Source: Streptomyces sp. WMMB303
GTDB lineage: Bacteria > Actinomycetota > Actinomycetes > Streptomycetales > Streptomycetaceae
Reading direction: 5' to 3'
Length of the DNA: 64,000 nucleotides
Assembly: GCF_029351045.1 (NCBI RefSeq)
Contig: NZ_JARKIN010000001.1
Span: 4,638,501-4,702,500, forward strand
Below are positions 1 to 10,062 of the stretch, piece by piece. Within the stretch, counting starts at the first letter, position 1; the number at the start of each line of letters is the position of its first letter. Made by a program: the position numbers and the translations under genes. The notes beneath the pieces are model-generated. The model was given only the letters and a program-made list of their open reading frames with translations. It was not told the DNA's origin and made no database searches.

Positions 1-1
1 C

Positions 2-259
2 AACGCACGGTTCCTGATGGACCTGTACCACCTGTCCATGAACGGCGAGGACCTGCCGGCCGTCATCGAGAACTCCCTGGACCGGACCGCGCACGTCCAG
101 ATCGCCGACAACCCCGGGCGCGGGGCGCCGGGAACCGGCTCGCTGGACTTCGGCGACCTCTTCGAGCGGCTGGACAAGGCCGGTTACGACGGCCTGGTGG
201 GGCTCGAGTACAAGCCCGGCGACAACGGCAGCGCCGCCTCCTTCGGCTGGCTGAAGTAA
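2..259 (+). CDS. hyi: hydroxypyruvate isomerase, C-terminal part
   Basis: Only the last 85 or so residues are in the window; the reading frame is open from base 2. The sequence fits the C-terminus of a TIM-barrel sugar isomerase of the Hyi family: a segment reading HVQIADNPGR followed by a Gly-rich loop and GLEYKPGD, where the metal-binding Glu of the barrel normally sits. Hydroxypyruvate isomerase interconverts hydroxypyruvate and tartronate semialdehyde in the cytoplasm. The two genes directly downstream (tartronate semialdehyde reductase, glyoxylate carboligase) use the same intermediate, which supports the call. The three genes probably form one operon reading rightward. Confidence 0.85.
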   Translation, partial: NARFLMDLYHLSMNGEDLPAVIENSLDRTAHVQIADNPGRGAPGTGSLDFGDLFERLDKAGYDGLVGLEYKPGDNGSAASFGWLK

Positions 260-351
260 CTGACCGCCCTCCGCCCGGGCAGGGCGGCGCCAGGCATCGC
301 GCGGGGCCTCAGGGGCGGCCCCGGCATTCGGAACTGCGAAAGGCACAAGAG

Positions 352-1263
352 ATGGCTCACACCGCCGGCAACACCAAGATCGCCTTCATCGGACTCGGCA
401 TCATGGGCGCGCCCATGGCACGCAACCTGCTGAAGGCGGGGTACGACGTCACGGCGTACACGCTGGAGACGGAGAAGGTCGAGGCATTCGTCAAGGACGG
501 CGGCAAAGGCGCGGCGTCCATCGCGGAAGCGGTCGGCGGCGCGGACGTCGTGATCACGATGGTCCCCGCCTCCCCGCAGGTCGAGCAGGTCGTCCTGCAC
601 GAGGGCGGCGTGCTGGAGAACCTCCGCGAGGGCGGCACCCTCATCGACATGTCGTCGATCACCCCGCAGACCTCCGTCGAGGTCGCCGAGGCCGCGCGGG
701 CCAAGGGCGTCAGGACGCTCGACGCTCCGGTGTCCGGCGGCGAGGCGGGCGCCGTCGAGGGCGTGCTGTCCATCATGGTCGGAGGCGACCGGGAGACCTT
801 CGACGCGGCCAAGCCGGTGCTGGAGGCACTCGGCAGGACGATCGTGCTGTGCGGCCCGGCCGGCTCCGGCCAGACCGTGAAGGCCGCGAACCAGCTCATC
901 GTGGCGGTCAACATCCAGGCCGTCGCCGAGGCGGTGGTCTTCCTGCGCAAGTCCGGCGTCGACCTGGAGGCGGGTCTCGAGGTGCTCAACGGCGGGCTGG
1001 CCGGCTCCACGGTGCTGACCCGCAAGAAGGACAGCATCCTGGCCGGCGACTACAAGCCCGGCTTCAAGATCGACCTGCACCACAAGGACATGGGCATCGT
1101 CACCGACGCGGCCCGCGCGGTCGGTGCGGCCGTGCCCGCCGGTGCGCTGGTCGCCCAGCTCGTCGCGGCGCTGCGGGCGCAGGGCGACGGCGGGCTCGAC
1201 CACTCGGCGCTGGTCCGCGGCGTCAAGCGGCTCTCGGGCGAGAACCCCGACGGCGCCAACTGA
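352..1263 (+). CDS. glxR: 2-hydroxy-3-oxopropionate (tartronate semialdehyde) reductase
   Basis: 303 aa, normal for the beta-hydroxyacid dehydrogenase family. It reduces tartronate semialdehyde to D-glycerate with NAD(P)H. The N-terminus carries the dinucleotide-binding loop GLGIMG (about residues 14-19), followed by the family signature DAPVSGGEAG near residue 124 and the catalytic-Lys segment KAANQ near 174. The start is supported by GAAAGG eight bases upstream of ATG. It lies 92 bp after hyi and about 100 bp before gcl, and the three enzymes make a complete route from glyoxylate to glycerate. I see no separate promoter, so cotranscription is likely. Confidence 0.92.
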   Translation: MAHTAGNTKIAFIGLGIMGAPMARNLLKAGYDVTAYTLETEKVEAFVKDGGKGAASIAEAVGGADVVITMVPASPQVEQVVLHEGGVLENLREGGTLIDMSSITPQTSVEVAEAARAKGVRTLDAPVSGGEAGAVEGVLSIMVGGDRETFDAAKPVLEALGRTIVLCGPAGSGQTVKAANQLIVAVNIQAVAEAVVFLRKSGVDLEAGLEVLNGGLAGSTVLTRKKDSILAGDYKPGFKIDLHHKDMGIVTDAARAVGAAVPAGALVAQLVAALRAQGDGGLDHSALVRGVKRLSGENPDGAN

Positions 1264-1366
1264 GGACCGCACTCCCCCAGAGACTCCGGGCGGCGGCGCC
1301 GACACTGTCCTGTCGCGCCCAGGCGCCGCCGCCCGGATACCACCTGCACCGAACCAGGAGAGTCCG

Positions 1367-3145
<1,779 letters not shown>

Positions 3146-3178
3146 GGACGGCACCGCCCGCCCCCTCGGCCGCCCCTT

Positions 3179-3214
3179 CTCCGGCCCCCGGGAACGGTCT
3201 CCCGGGGGCCGGAG
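3179..3214 (+). terminator. rho-independent-type hairpin after gcl
   Basis: A perfect 15-bp stem (3179-3193 with 3200-3214) encloses a 6-base loop. It lies 34 bases after the gcl stop and directly upstream of the catalase promoter, so it should insulate the two units. No long T tract follows, as is usual in high-GC actinomycetes. Confidence 0.85.
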
Positions 3215-3223
3215 GACCGAGTT

Positions 3224-3238
3224 TCAACAAAGTGTTGA
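3224..3238 (+). promoter_or_regulatory. palindromic operator overlapping the catalase -35 box
   Basis: TCAACA-aag-TGTTGA is a perfect 6-3-6 inverted repeat whose right arm overlaps the -35 hexamer of the catalase promoter. A bound repressor would block polymerase. The cognate regulator is not identifiable from the window; catalase genes of streptomycetes are commonly controlled by Fur-family proteins, but no such gene is adjacent here. Confidence 0.55.
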
Positions 3239-3263
3239 CGCCCCGATGAGGCGTCCTTACGCT
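3235..3263 (+). promoter_or_regulatory. catalase promoter (-35 TTGACG, -10 TACGCT)
   Basis: TTGACG (3235-3240), a 17-bp spacer and TACGCT (3258-3263) match the actinomycete vegetative pattern TTGAC-N17-TAnnnT well. Predicted transcription start is near 3270, leaving a leader of about 43 bases. Confidence 0.65.
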
Positions 3264-3271
3264 CCAACATG

Positions 3272-3287
3272 CGGAAACCGTTTTCCG
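3272..3287 (+). promoter_or_regulatory. second palindrome at the catalase transcription start/leader
   Basis: CGGAAA-CCGT-TTTCCG is a perfect 6-4-6 inverted repeat with a central CG, the general shape of LacI-family operators. It sits just after the predicted start site and 25 bases before the ATG. Function is inferred from position only. Confidence 0.4.
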
Positions 3288-3312
3288 TGAATCAGCCCCA
3301 GGAAGGTCGTCC

Positions 3313-4779
3313 ATGTCGAAGTCGTCGAAGCCCACGCTGACCACCGAGGCGGGCGCGCCCGTCGCCGACAACCAGAACTCCACCTCCGCCGGCATCGGTG
3401 GGCCGCTCCTCCTCCAGGACCAGCACCTGCTGGAGAAGCTGGCGCGGTTCAACCGCGAGCGCATCCCCGAGCGTGTGGTGCACGCCCGCGGCTCCGGCGC
3501 CTACGGCTACTTCGAGGTGACCGACGACGTCACCGCGCACACCAGCGCCCACTTCCTCGGCGAGGTCGGCCGCCGCACGGAGACGTTCATCCGCTTCTCC
3601 ACCGTCGCCGACAACCTCGGCGGCCCGGACGCGGCCCGCGACCCGCGCGGCTTCGCCCTCAAGTTCTACACCGAGGAGGGCAACTACGACCTCGTCGGCA
3701 ACAACACCCCGGTCTTCTTCATCAAGGACCCGCTGAAGTTCCCCGACTTCATCCACTCGCAGAAGCGGGACCCCTTCACCGGCAAGCAGGAGCCGGACAA
3801 CGTCTGGGACTTCTGGGCCCACGCACCCGAGGCCACCCACCAGGTCACCTGGCTGATGGGAGACCGCGGCATCCCGGCCTCCTACCGGCACATGAACGGG
3901 TACGGCTCGCACACCTACCAGTGGACGAACGCCGAGGGCGAGGTCCTCTTCGTCAAGTACCACTTCAAGACCAACCAGGGCATCCGCTGCCTGTCCGGCG
4001 ACCAGGGCGCAGAGCTGTCCGGCACCGACCCCAACAGCCACCAGACGGACCTGCTGCAGTCCATCGAGCGCGGCGTCTTCCCGTCCTGGACGCTGTACGT
4101 GCAGATCATGCCCGCCGACGAGGCCGCCGACTACCGGTTCAACCCCTTCGACCTCACCAAGGTGTGGCCGCACAGCGACTACCCGCTGCAGCGCGTGGGC
4201 CGGCTGGTGCTGGACCGCAACCCGGACAACGTCTTCGCCGAGGTCGAGCAGTCCGCCTTCTCGCCCAACAACTTCGTGCCCGGCATCGGCCCCTCGCCGG
4301 ACAAGATGCTCCAGGGCCGGCTGTTCGCCTACGCCGACGCGCACCGCTACCGGCTCGGCGTCAACCACACCCAACTGCCGGTCAACGCGCCCAGGGCCAC
4401 CGAGGCGAACAACTACGGCAGGGACGGCCTGATGGCCGCCAACGCCTACGGGCGGCACACCAAGAACTACGAGCCCAACTCCTACGGCGGCCCGGTCGAG
4501 AGCGGCTCCCCGCTGTCCGCACCGCGCCCGGTCACCGGGTACTGGGGCACCCACGAGGCGCCGCAGCACTCCAAGGACGACGACTTCTTCCAGGCCGGGG
4601 AGCTCTACCGGCTGATGTCGGAGGAGGAGAAGGGTCGGCTGGTCGCCAACATCGCCGTCGGCCTCGCGCAGGTCTCCCGCGAGGACGTCATCGAGAAGAA
4701 CCTGGCCCACTTCAGCGCCGCGGACCCGGAGTACGGGCGCCGCGTGGAAGCCGCCGTGCGGGAGCTGCAGGAGGGCTGA
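3313..4779 (+). CDS. katA: monofunctional haem catalase, small-subunit type
   Basis: 488 aa, the size of small-subunit (clade 3) catalases; dismutates hydrogen peroxide in the cytoplasm. Visible residues: distal His57 in VVHARGSGAYGYF, the NADPH/haem-pocket Asn in GNNTPVFFIKD, and the proximal haem Tyr in RLFAYADAHRYRLG. Start supported by AGGAAGG upstream of ATG. Monocistronic: its own promoter and operator lie immediately upstream and tandem hairpins follow it. Placement next to glyoxylate and purine genes makes sense because xanthine and glycolate oxidation can generate peroxide, but that link is inference. Confidence 0.95.
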   Translation: MSKSSKPTLTTEAGAPVADNQNSTSAGIGGPLLLQDQHLLEKLARFNRERIPERVVHARGSGAYGYFEVTDDVTAHTSAHFLGEVGRRTETFIRFSTVADNLGGPDAARDPRGFALKFYTEEGNYDLVGNNTPVFFIKDPLKFPDFIHSQKRDPFTGKQEPDNVWDFWAHAPEATHQVTWLMGDRGIPASYRHMNGYGSHTYQWTNAEGEVLFVKYHFKTNQGIRCLSGDQGAELSGTDPNSHQTDLLQSIERGVFPSWTLYVQIMPADEAADYRFNPFDLTKVWPHSDYPLQRVGRLVLDRNPDNVFAEVEQSAFSPNNFVPGIGPSPDKMLQGRLFAYADAHRYRLGVNHTQLPVNAPRATEANNYGRDGLMAANAYGRHTKNYEPNSYGGPVESGSPLSAPRPVTGYWGTHEAPQHSKDDDFFQAGELYRLMSEEEKGRLVANIAVGLAQVSREDVIEKNLAHFSAADPEYGRRVEAAVRELQEG

Positions 4780-4793
4780 CACCGTCCGCCGCA

Positions 4794-4841
4794 GGGCGCG
4801 TCCCGACAGCGGGCGCGCCCGCGCGGGGCGCTCCGCGCGGG
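4794..4841 (+). terminator. tandem GC hairpins after catalase
   Basis: Two adjoining stems share bases 4818-4820: 4794-4803 pairs with 4811-4820 (10 bp, one G-U), and 4818-4826 pairs perfectly with 4833-4841 (9 bp). They start 15 bases after the catalase stop. Confidence 0.65.
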
Positions 4842-5131
4842 CGTACCGCGCCAATCGCGCGGTGAACGGCGTACCGGGGTGATTGGGAGGTCGGCCCGGC
4901 ACGCGCCCCCGTGCGGAACGGTCCTTGTGATGAGGGGTGACCGTTCCGCGCGGGGGCACACTTCTGTCCTCCCGATGTCCTCACCCACCCTCGCCCGCCT
5001 CCTCGCCCATCTTCCGGGCCCGTCCGGCACTCGCCCCTTCGGAAAACCCGCTCCATCGGCGACGATTGGAGAGCGGCCGGGCACAGCAGCCCCACCGTGC
5101 CCACCGGACCACCCGTGCCAGGAGCCGAACG

Positions 5132-5887
5132 ATGGCTGAGAGAGTGCTTGTGCGCTGCCCCGTGTGCCGGCGTGAGCACAGCTACACCGCGCCCGTCTAC
5201 CCGTGCGGCTGCGGTGCGCCGGTTGCCCTGCCGCTGCTCTCCTCCGCTGCCGCGATCCAGGTGCGGCACCGCACCTGGGCGGGCTCCTGGATCTCGGTGA
5301 GCTGCCCGGCCTGCGGGCGCGTGGACGAGTGGCCGCAGCCCGAGCTGGGCTGCGGCTGCGGCACCACCCTGCGGGTGCCGGTCTCCCGCAGCCGGACCGG
5401 GGTGGCGGCACCGTCCGCCGAGCAGCCGCCGCCGGTCGCCCGTACCGCGGCGGAGCCCGCGCCGAGCGCCGCGGACCCCGCGCCCGCCGCGCGGGGACCG
5501 GTCCCGCGGCCCGCCTTCCGGCCCGTCACCATCCGCACGGCGCAGGACGCGAAGCTGGCGGCGGCGCAGTATCTGCGGTGGCTGGGCTTCGCGGACGTAC
5601 GCATCGCCGAGCGGACACCGGCCTCGGGAGTGGACGTACGCGGGCCCGGCGTGGTCGCGCACGTCGACCCCTCCACCTCCCCGGCCGCGCTGCGCGACGT
5701 GGAGACGCTGTGGCTCAACGGGCTGAACGACTCGGTCGCCGCCGTCTGCTTCGCCCTCGCCGGGTACGGCGAGGACGCCCGAGCCCGCGCCGACGAACTG
5801 CGGCTCCCGCTGTTCGTCCTGGACCTGACGGGCACCCCGCGGGCGGTGAACGAGGCCGCCGAGCAGCTGATCCGCACCCCGCGGTGA
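5132..5887 (+). CDS. tandem zinc-ribbon protein with degenerate Mrr-like nuclease domain
   Basis: 251 aa; I do not know a named family for the whole protein. The N-terminus holds two cysteine modules with identical spacing, C9xxC12-x12-C25xC27 and C58xxC61-x12-C74xC76, presumably binding zinc. A Pro/Ala-rich linker (about 95-130) follows. The C-terminal 115 residues resemble a restriction-endonuclease (Mrr_cat/PD-DExK) fold: helix AAQYLRWLGF, then SGVDVRG with Asp168, then VVAHVD where the catalytic (E/Q)xK should be. The Lys is replaced, so cleavage activity is doubtful. Start at the ATG after CCAGGAGC. Alternative: a nucleic-acid sensor or binding protein. Stands alone between catalase and a convergent ligase gene. 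Confidence 0.6.
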   Translation: MAERVLVRCPVCRREHSYTAPVYPCGCGAPVALPLLSSAAAIQVRHRTWAGSWISVSCPACGRVDEWPQPELGCGCGTTLRVPVSRSRTGVAAPSAEQPPPVARTAAEPAPSAADPAPAARGPVPRPAFRPVTIRTAQDAKLAAAQYLRWLGFADVRIAERTPASGVDVRGPGVVAHVDPSTSPAALRDVETLWLNGLNDSVAAVCFALAGYGEDARARADELRLPLFVLDLTGTPRAVNEAAEQLIRTPR

Positions 5888-5939
5888 CCCCGCCGCGACG
5901 TCGGCGCCGTACTCCGGCCCGCTCGGCCCGCTCGGCGCG

Positions 5940-7628
5940 CTACCGGTCGCGGTGCTCGGTGCCGGGCGCTCCCGCCTCGCCCGCCGCGTGGGCGCGCAGC
6001 TCGACACGGCGGATCTTCCCGGAGATCGTCTTGGGCAGCTCGGCGAACTCGATCACCCGCACCCGCTTGTAGGGGGCGAGCCGCTCCCGGCAGTGCGCGA
6101 ACAGCGCGGCGGCGGTGTCCGCGTCCGCGGCGGCGCCGTCCGCGACCACCACATACGCCTTGGGCACGGCGAGCCGCACCGGGTCCGGCGACGGCACGAC
6201 AGCGGCCTCCGCCACCGAGGGATGCTCCAGCAGGACGCTCTCCACCTCGAACGGGGAGATCTTGTAGTCGCTGGCCTTGAAGACGTCGTCGGCGCGCCCC
6301 ACATAGGTGAGATAGCCCTCCTCGTCCCGCGCCCCGATGTCGCCCGTCCGGTAGGTGCCGTCGGCCATCACCTCCGCCGTGCGCTCGGCGTCGCCCCGGT
6401 AGCCGACCATCAGGCCGACCGGGCGGGTGGACAGGTCGAGGCAGATCTCTCCCTCCTCGACGCCGGTCTCGCCCGTGACCGGGTCGCGCAGGGTGACGTC
6501 GAAGCCGGGCGTGGGCCGGCCCATGGAGCCCGGCTTGAGGGGCTGGCCGGGGGTGTTGGCGACCTGGACGGCGGTCTCGGTCTGGCCGAAACCGTCCCGG
6601 ATGGTGACGCCCCACACCCGGCGGACATGCTCGATGACCTCCGGGTTGAGCGGCTCGCCGGCGGCGACGACCTCCCGGGGGACGGCCGAGAGGCTGCTGA
6701 GGTCGGCCTGGATGAGCATCCGCCAGACGGTGGGCGGGGCGCAGAAGCTGGTGACGCCGCCGCGCTCCATCTCGGTGAGCAACCGCCCGGCGTCGAACCG
6801 GCTGTAGTTGTGGATGAAGATCGTCGCCTCGGCGTTCCAGGGCGCGAAGAAGTTGGACCAGGCGTGCTTGGCCCAGCCGGGCGAGGAGATGTTGAGGTGG
6901 ACGTCGCCCGGCCGCAGACCGATCCAGTACATCGTCGCCAGGTGCCCGACCGGGTAGGACACGTGGGTGTGCTCGACCAGCTTGGGCAGCGCGGTCGTCC
7001 CGGAGGTGAAGTACAGCAGCAGGGTGTCGTCGGCACGGGTGGCGCCCTGAGGGTCGAAGCCGGCCGCGGCCTCGTGGGCGTCCTCGTAGGCCAGCCAGCC
7101 CGCTGCCGGGGTGCCGCCGCTGCCGACGGCGATCCGGGTGTAGTCGCCCGGCACCTCGTCGGTGAACTTCCCGGTGTCCTCGGCACGTACCACCACATGG
7201 CGGGCCGCGCCGCGGGTGATCCGGTCGGCCAGGTCGCGCGGGCCCAGCTGGGGTGTCGCGGGGATGACGACGGCGCGCAGCTTCATCAGCGCGAGCAGCG
7301 TCTCCCACAGTTCGACCTGGTTGCCCAGCATCAGCACGACCCGGTCGCCGGGCGCCACGCCCCGGCCGCGCAGCCAGCCTGCGACCTGGTCGGAGCGGGT
7401 CCGCATCTGGTCGTAGGTGACGCGGCGCTCCAGCCCGTCCTCCTCGACGATGTGCAGCGCGAGCCGGTCGTTGCCCCGGGCGATGTGGTCGAACCAGTCC
7501 AGCGCCCAGTTGAAGTGCTCGGGCCGGGGCCAGTCGAAGGCGGCCCGCGCGGCCTCGTAGTCCGTCCGGTGCCGCAGCAGCGTGTCGCGGGCGGCGCGGA
7601 ACTGATCGGTAGGCGTGGACGGGACCAT
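5940..7628 (-). CDS. acyl-CoA synthetase (AMP-forming, medium-chain/benzoate-ligase type)
   Basis: 562 aa, typical for ANL-superfamily ligases that activate a carboxylic acid to acyl-AMP and then acyl-CoA. Motifs in order: P-loop-like YFTSGTTALPKLVEH (about 210), GFGQTE (about 345), the hinge region YRTGDIG...GYLTYVGRADDVFK, and the C-terminal catalytic Lys in PKTISGKIRR. Start supported by a perfect AGGAGG four bases from ATG. The substrate cannot be told; overall sequence looks like the MACS group (medium-chain or aromatic acids). Leftward, monocistronic, convergent with the zinc-ribbon gene and divergent from the EEP gene. Confidence 0.88.
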   Translation of the reverse strand: MVPSTPTDQFRAARDTLLRHRTDYEAARAAFDWPRPEHFNWALDWFDHIARGNDRLALHIVEEDGLERRVTYDQMRTRSDQVAGWLRGRGVAPGDRVVLMLGNQVELWETLLALMKLRAVVIPATPQLGPRDLADRITRGAARHVVVRAEDTGKFTDEVPGDYTRIAVGSGGTPAAGWLAYEDAHEAAAGFDPQGATRADDTLLLYFTSGTTALPKLVEHTHVSYPVGHLATMYWIGLRPGDVHLNISSPGWAKHAWSNFFAPWNAEATIFIHNYSRFDAGRLLTEMERGGVTSFCAPPTVWRMLIQADLSSLSAVPREVVAAGEPLNPEVIEHVRRVWGVTIRDGFGQTETAVQVANTPGQPLKPGSMGRPTPGFDVTLRDPVTGETGVEEGEICLDLSTRPVGLMVGYRGDAERTAEVMADGTYRTGDIGARDEEGYLTYVGRADDVFKASDYKISPFEVESVLLEHPSVAEAAVVPSPDPVRLAVPKAYVVVADGAAADADTAAALFAHCRERLAPYKRVRVIEFAELPKTISGKIRRVELRAHAAGEAGAPGTEHRDR

Positions 7629-7752
7629 GTTTCCTCCTGCTCAGGGGGTGCTGCGGGCGCTGGCAGCCATCGTGTACGCCCACCCGCGTGCCGCACCACC
7701 CCCGGCCGGGGGCTTACGCCCATGTGACGGGAGGTACGGCATCATCGGAGAG

Positions 7753-8778
7753 ATGTACACGGGGGCCGACACACGCCGGGACCGGGATGCGGCGGACGGC
7801 GGTACGCGCGGCGGCGGACGGCGGCGCGCACGGCGCCATCCGTTCCTCACCGCGCTGGCGGTGCTGACCCTGCTGGTGCTCAGCGTGGCGCTGGCCTTCC
7901 GGGCCGGGGACGAGGACGGGCCCACCCCCGTGCCGCAACTGCTGGCGTTCCTGCCCTGGTTCCTGGCGCCGGCCTGGCTGGCGGCGCTGGTCGCGACGCT
8001 CTCCCGCCGCTGGCTGGTGCTGCTGTGGGCGCTGGCGGTGCTGGCGGGCACCGGCTGGTTCCTGCGCCCCTACGGGCAGCCCGCACCGGCGGACACGGCG
8101 GCCCGGCCGGCGAAGGCCCAGTTCCGGGTGCTGACGGCCAACCTGGACCACGGCGGCGCCACCCGCGACCTCGTGGCGGCACTGCGCCGGGAGCGGCCGC
8201 AGGTCGTCTCGGTGCAGGAGTGCGACGCACGGTGCGCGGCGGCGTTGCGTGCCCCCGCGCTGCGCGAGGAGTATCCGCACCGCATCATCACCGACGACGG
8301 CGGCGCCCGCGGCTCGGCACTGCTGAGCGTCTATCCGCTGGAGGGCCGCGGCGAGGTGCGCGGTCGGCTGGCGATGCCCGGCGCGATCGCGGACGTCCAC
8401 GGCGAGCGGGTCGCCCTCCAGGTGGCGCACCCGATGCCGCCCGAGCCGGGCCGGACGGCGGCCTGGCGGGTGGAGCTGGACCGGCTGCGGGCCGCGGCGG
8501 CTGCGCGGGGCAGGCTGCCGATGCTGATCGCGGGCGATTTCAACTCCTCGCAGGACCACGCGGCCTTCCGGACGATCCTGCGCACCGGCATGCACGACGC
8601 GGCCCGCATGCTGGGCAACTCGCGTACCCCCACCTGGCCCACCCGCACCACTCCGGTGCTCGGCGCACAGCTCGACCACGTGCTGCTGAGCGAGGCGATG
8701 CTGCCGGTGGACGGCGAGTTCGTGGATCTGCGCGGCACCGACCACCGCGCCCTGCTGGTGAACGTCAAGCTGTTCTGA
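7753..8778 (+). CDS. membrane-anchored endonuclease/exonuclease/phosphatase family protein
   Basis: 341 aa. An Arg-rich N-terminus is followed by three hydrophobic helices (about residues 33-52, 59-82, 87-106), then an EEP domain: metal-binding Glu in VVSVQECD, Asn in GDFNSSQDH, a mid-domain His segment, and terminal TDHRALL. EEP domains hydrolyse phosphodiesters of nucleic acids, lipids or phosphoinositides; membrane tethering with an outward catalytic domain is a common actinobacterial layout and suggests an extracellular substrate. The ATG at 7753 follows GGAG with only two bases of spacing; other starts are possible upstream. Convergent with xdhC, 25 bp away. Confidence 0.8.
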   Translation: MYTGADTRRDRDAADGGTRGGGRRRARRHPFLTALAVLTLLVLSVALAFRAGDEDGPTPVPQLLAFLPWFLAPAWLAALVATLSRRWLVLLWALAVLAGTGWFLRPYGQPAPADTAARPAKAQFRVLTANLDHGGATRDLVAALRRERPQVVSVQECDARCAAALRAPALREEYPHRIITDDGGARGSALLSVYPLEGRGEVRGRLAMPGAIADVHGERVALQVAHPMPPEPGRTAAWRVELDRLRAAAAARGRLPMLIAGDFNSSQDHAAFRTILRTGMHDAARMLGNSRTPTWPTRTTPVLGAQLDHVLLSEAMLPVDGEFVDLRGTDHRALLVNVKLF

Positions 8779-8803
8779 GCCCGGCCGCGCCCCGCACGGG
8801 CGT

Positions 8804-9964
8804 TCAGCCCGCGGCCCGCCCTGCGCCTCCGGTGATCGAGGCGGCGGGGCCGCCGTCGTGGTGGATGGGCGTGTGGGCGCCGTCGAGGGGGACGCCGGTG
8901 CCGCCGTGCCGGGCGGCGACGATCTCCGCGGCGATGGAGAGCGCCGTCTCCTCCGGAGTGCGGGCGCCCAGGTCCAGGCCGATGGGTGAGCGCAGCGCGG
9001 CCAGCTCCAGCGGCGTCAGCCCCACCTCGCGCAGCCGCTCCAGCCGGTCCAGGTGGGTGCGGCGGGATCCCATGGCGCCGACGTAGGCCACCGGCAGCCG
9101 CAGCGCCCGCTCCAGCAGCGGCACGTCGAACTTGGCGTCGTGGGTCAGGACGCAGACGACCGTGCGCGGATCGAGGTCCTGGGAGTCGAGATAGCGGTGC
9201 GGCCAGTCGACGACGACCTCGTCGGCCTCGGGGAAGCGGCCGGGTGTGGCGAACACGGGCCGCGCGTCGCACACCGTCACGTGGTAGCCGAGGAACTTGC
9301 CGATCCGGGCCAGTGCGGCGGCGAAGTCGATGGCGCCGAAGACGAGCATCCGGGGCGCCGGGACGCTGGACTCCACCAGCAGGGTCACCGGACGGCCGCA
9401 CCTGCTGCCGTCCGCGCCGATGGTGACGGTGGCGGTACGGCCGGCGGTCAGCAGCGCCCGGCCCTCGGCCGCCGCGGTGGCGTCCAGTTCGGGCGCCCCG
9501 CCCAGGGCGCCGTGCGGCCGCCCCTCGGCGTCCAGCCGCAGGGCGCCGCCCAGCAGCTCCGCGGGCCCGTCCACGATCCGGACGAGCGCCGCGGTGCGTC
9601 CCTCTACGGCCTCGGCCGCGATCCCGGCGTACACCGAGCGGGCCGGCGTTCCGGCGCGGACCGGGGTGATCAGGATGTCGACCGTCCCGCCGCAGGTGAG
9701 ACCGACGGCGAAGGCGTCCTCGTCGCTGTAGCCGAAGGTCTGGCGGACGCTCGCGCCGGAGCCCAGCACCTCCTGGCACAGCGTGTAGACCGCGCCCTCG
9801 ACGCAGCCGCCGCTCACGCTGCCGACGGCCTCGCCGTCCGCGTCCACGGCCAGCGCGGCGCCCGGCTGCCGCGGTGCGCTGCCGCCCACGCCGACGACGG
9901 TGGCGACGGCGAAGTCCCGCCCCTCCTGGCACCAGCAGTGCAGCTCAGCGGCGATGTCCAGCAT
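8804..9964 (-). CDS. xdhC: xanthine dehydrogenase maturation factor, XdhC/CoxI family
   Basis: 386 aa, full-length two-domain XdhC. The N-terminal domain starts LHCWCQEGRDFAVATVVG and contains the conserved QPGAALAVDADG and SGGCVEGAV. The C-terminal half is a Rossmann-like domain (VFGAIDFAAALARIGKFLGY ... VGAMGSRRTH ... GLDLGARTPEE). XdhC binds the molybdenum cofactor and delivers its sulfurated form to xanthine dehydrogenase. Start chosen at the ATG following GAGGAG rather than an upstream in-frame ATG that lacks a site. It is downstream of the purine permease and the three xdh subunits on the same strand. Confidence 0.92.
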   Translation of the reverse strand: MLDIAAELHCWCQEGRDFAVATVVGVGGSAPRQPGAALAVDADGEAVGSVSGGCVEGAVYTLCQEVLGSGASVRQTFGYSDEDAFAVGLTCGGTVDILITPVRAGTPARSVYAGIAAEAVEGRTAALVRIVDGPAELLGGALRLDAEGRPHGALGGAPELDATAAAEGRALLTAGRTATVTIGADGSRCGRPVTLLVESSVPAPRMLVFGAIDFAAALARIGKFLGYHVTVCDARPVFATPGRFPEADEVVVDWPHRYLDSQDLDPRTVVCVLTHDAKFDVPLLERALRLPVAYVGAMGSRRTHLDRLERLREVGLTPLELAALRSPIGLDLGARTPEETALSIAAEIVAARHGGTGVPLDGAHTPIHHDGGPAASITGGAGRAAG

Positions 9965-10062
9965 GTGTCTCTCCTCGGCGGTGGTATACGGCCAGGTGGG
10001 AGCGGGAACGGCCAGGGGACCGCACCCGCTCCCACCTGAACGGCTCCTGGAGGGCCGGCCGG

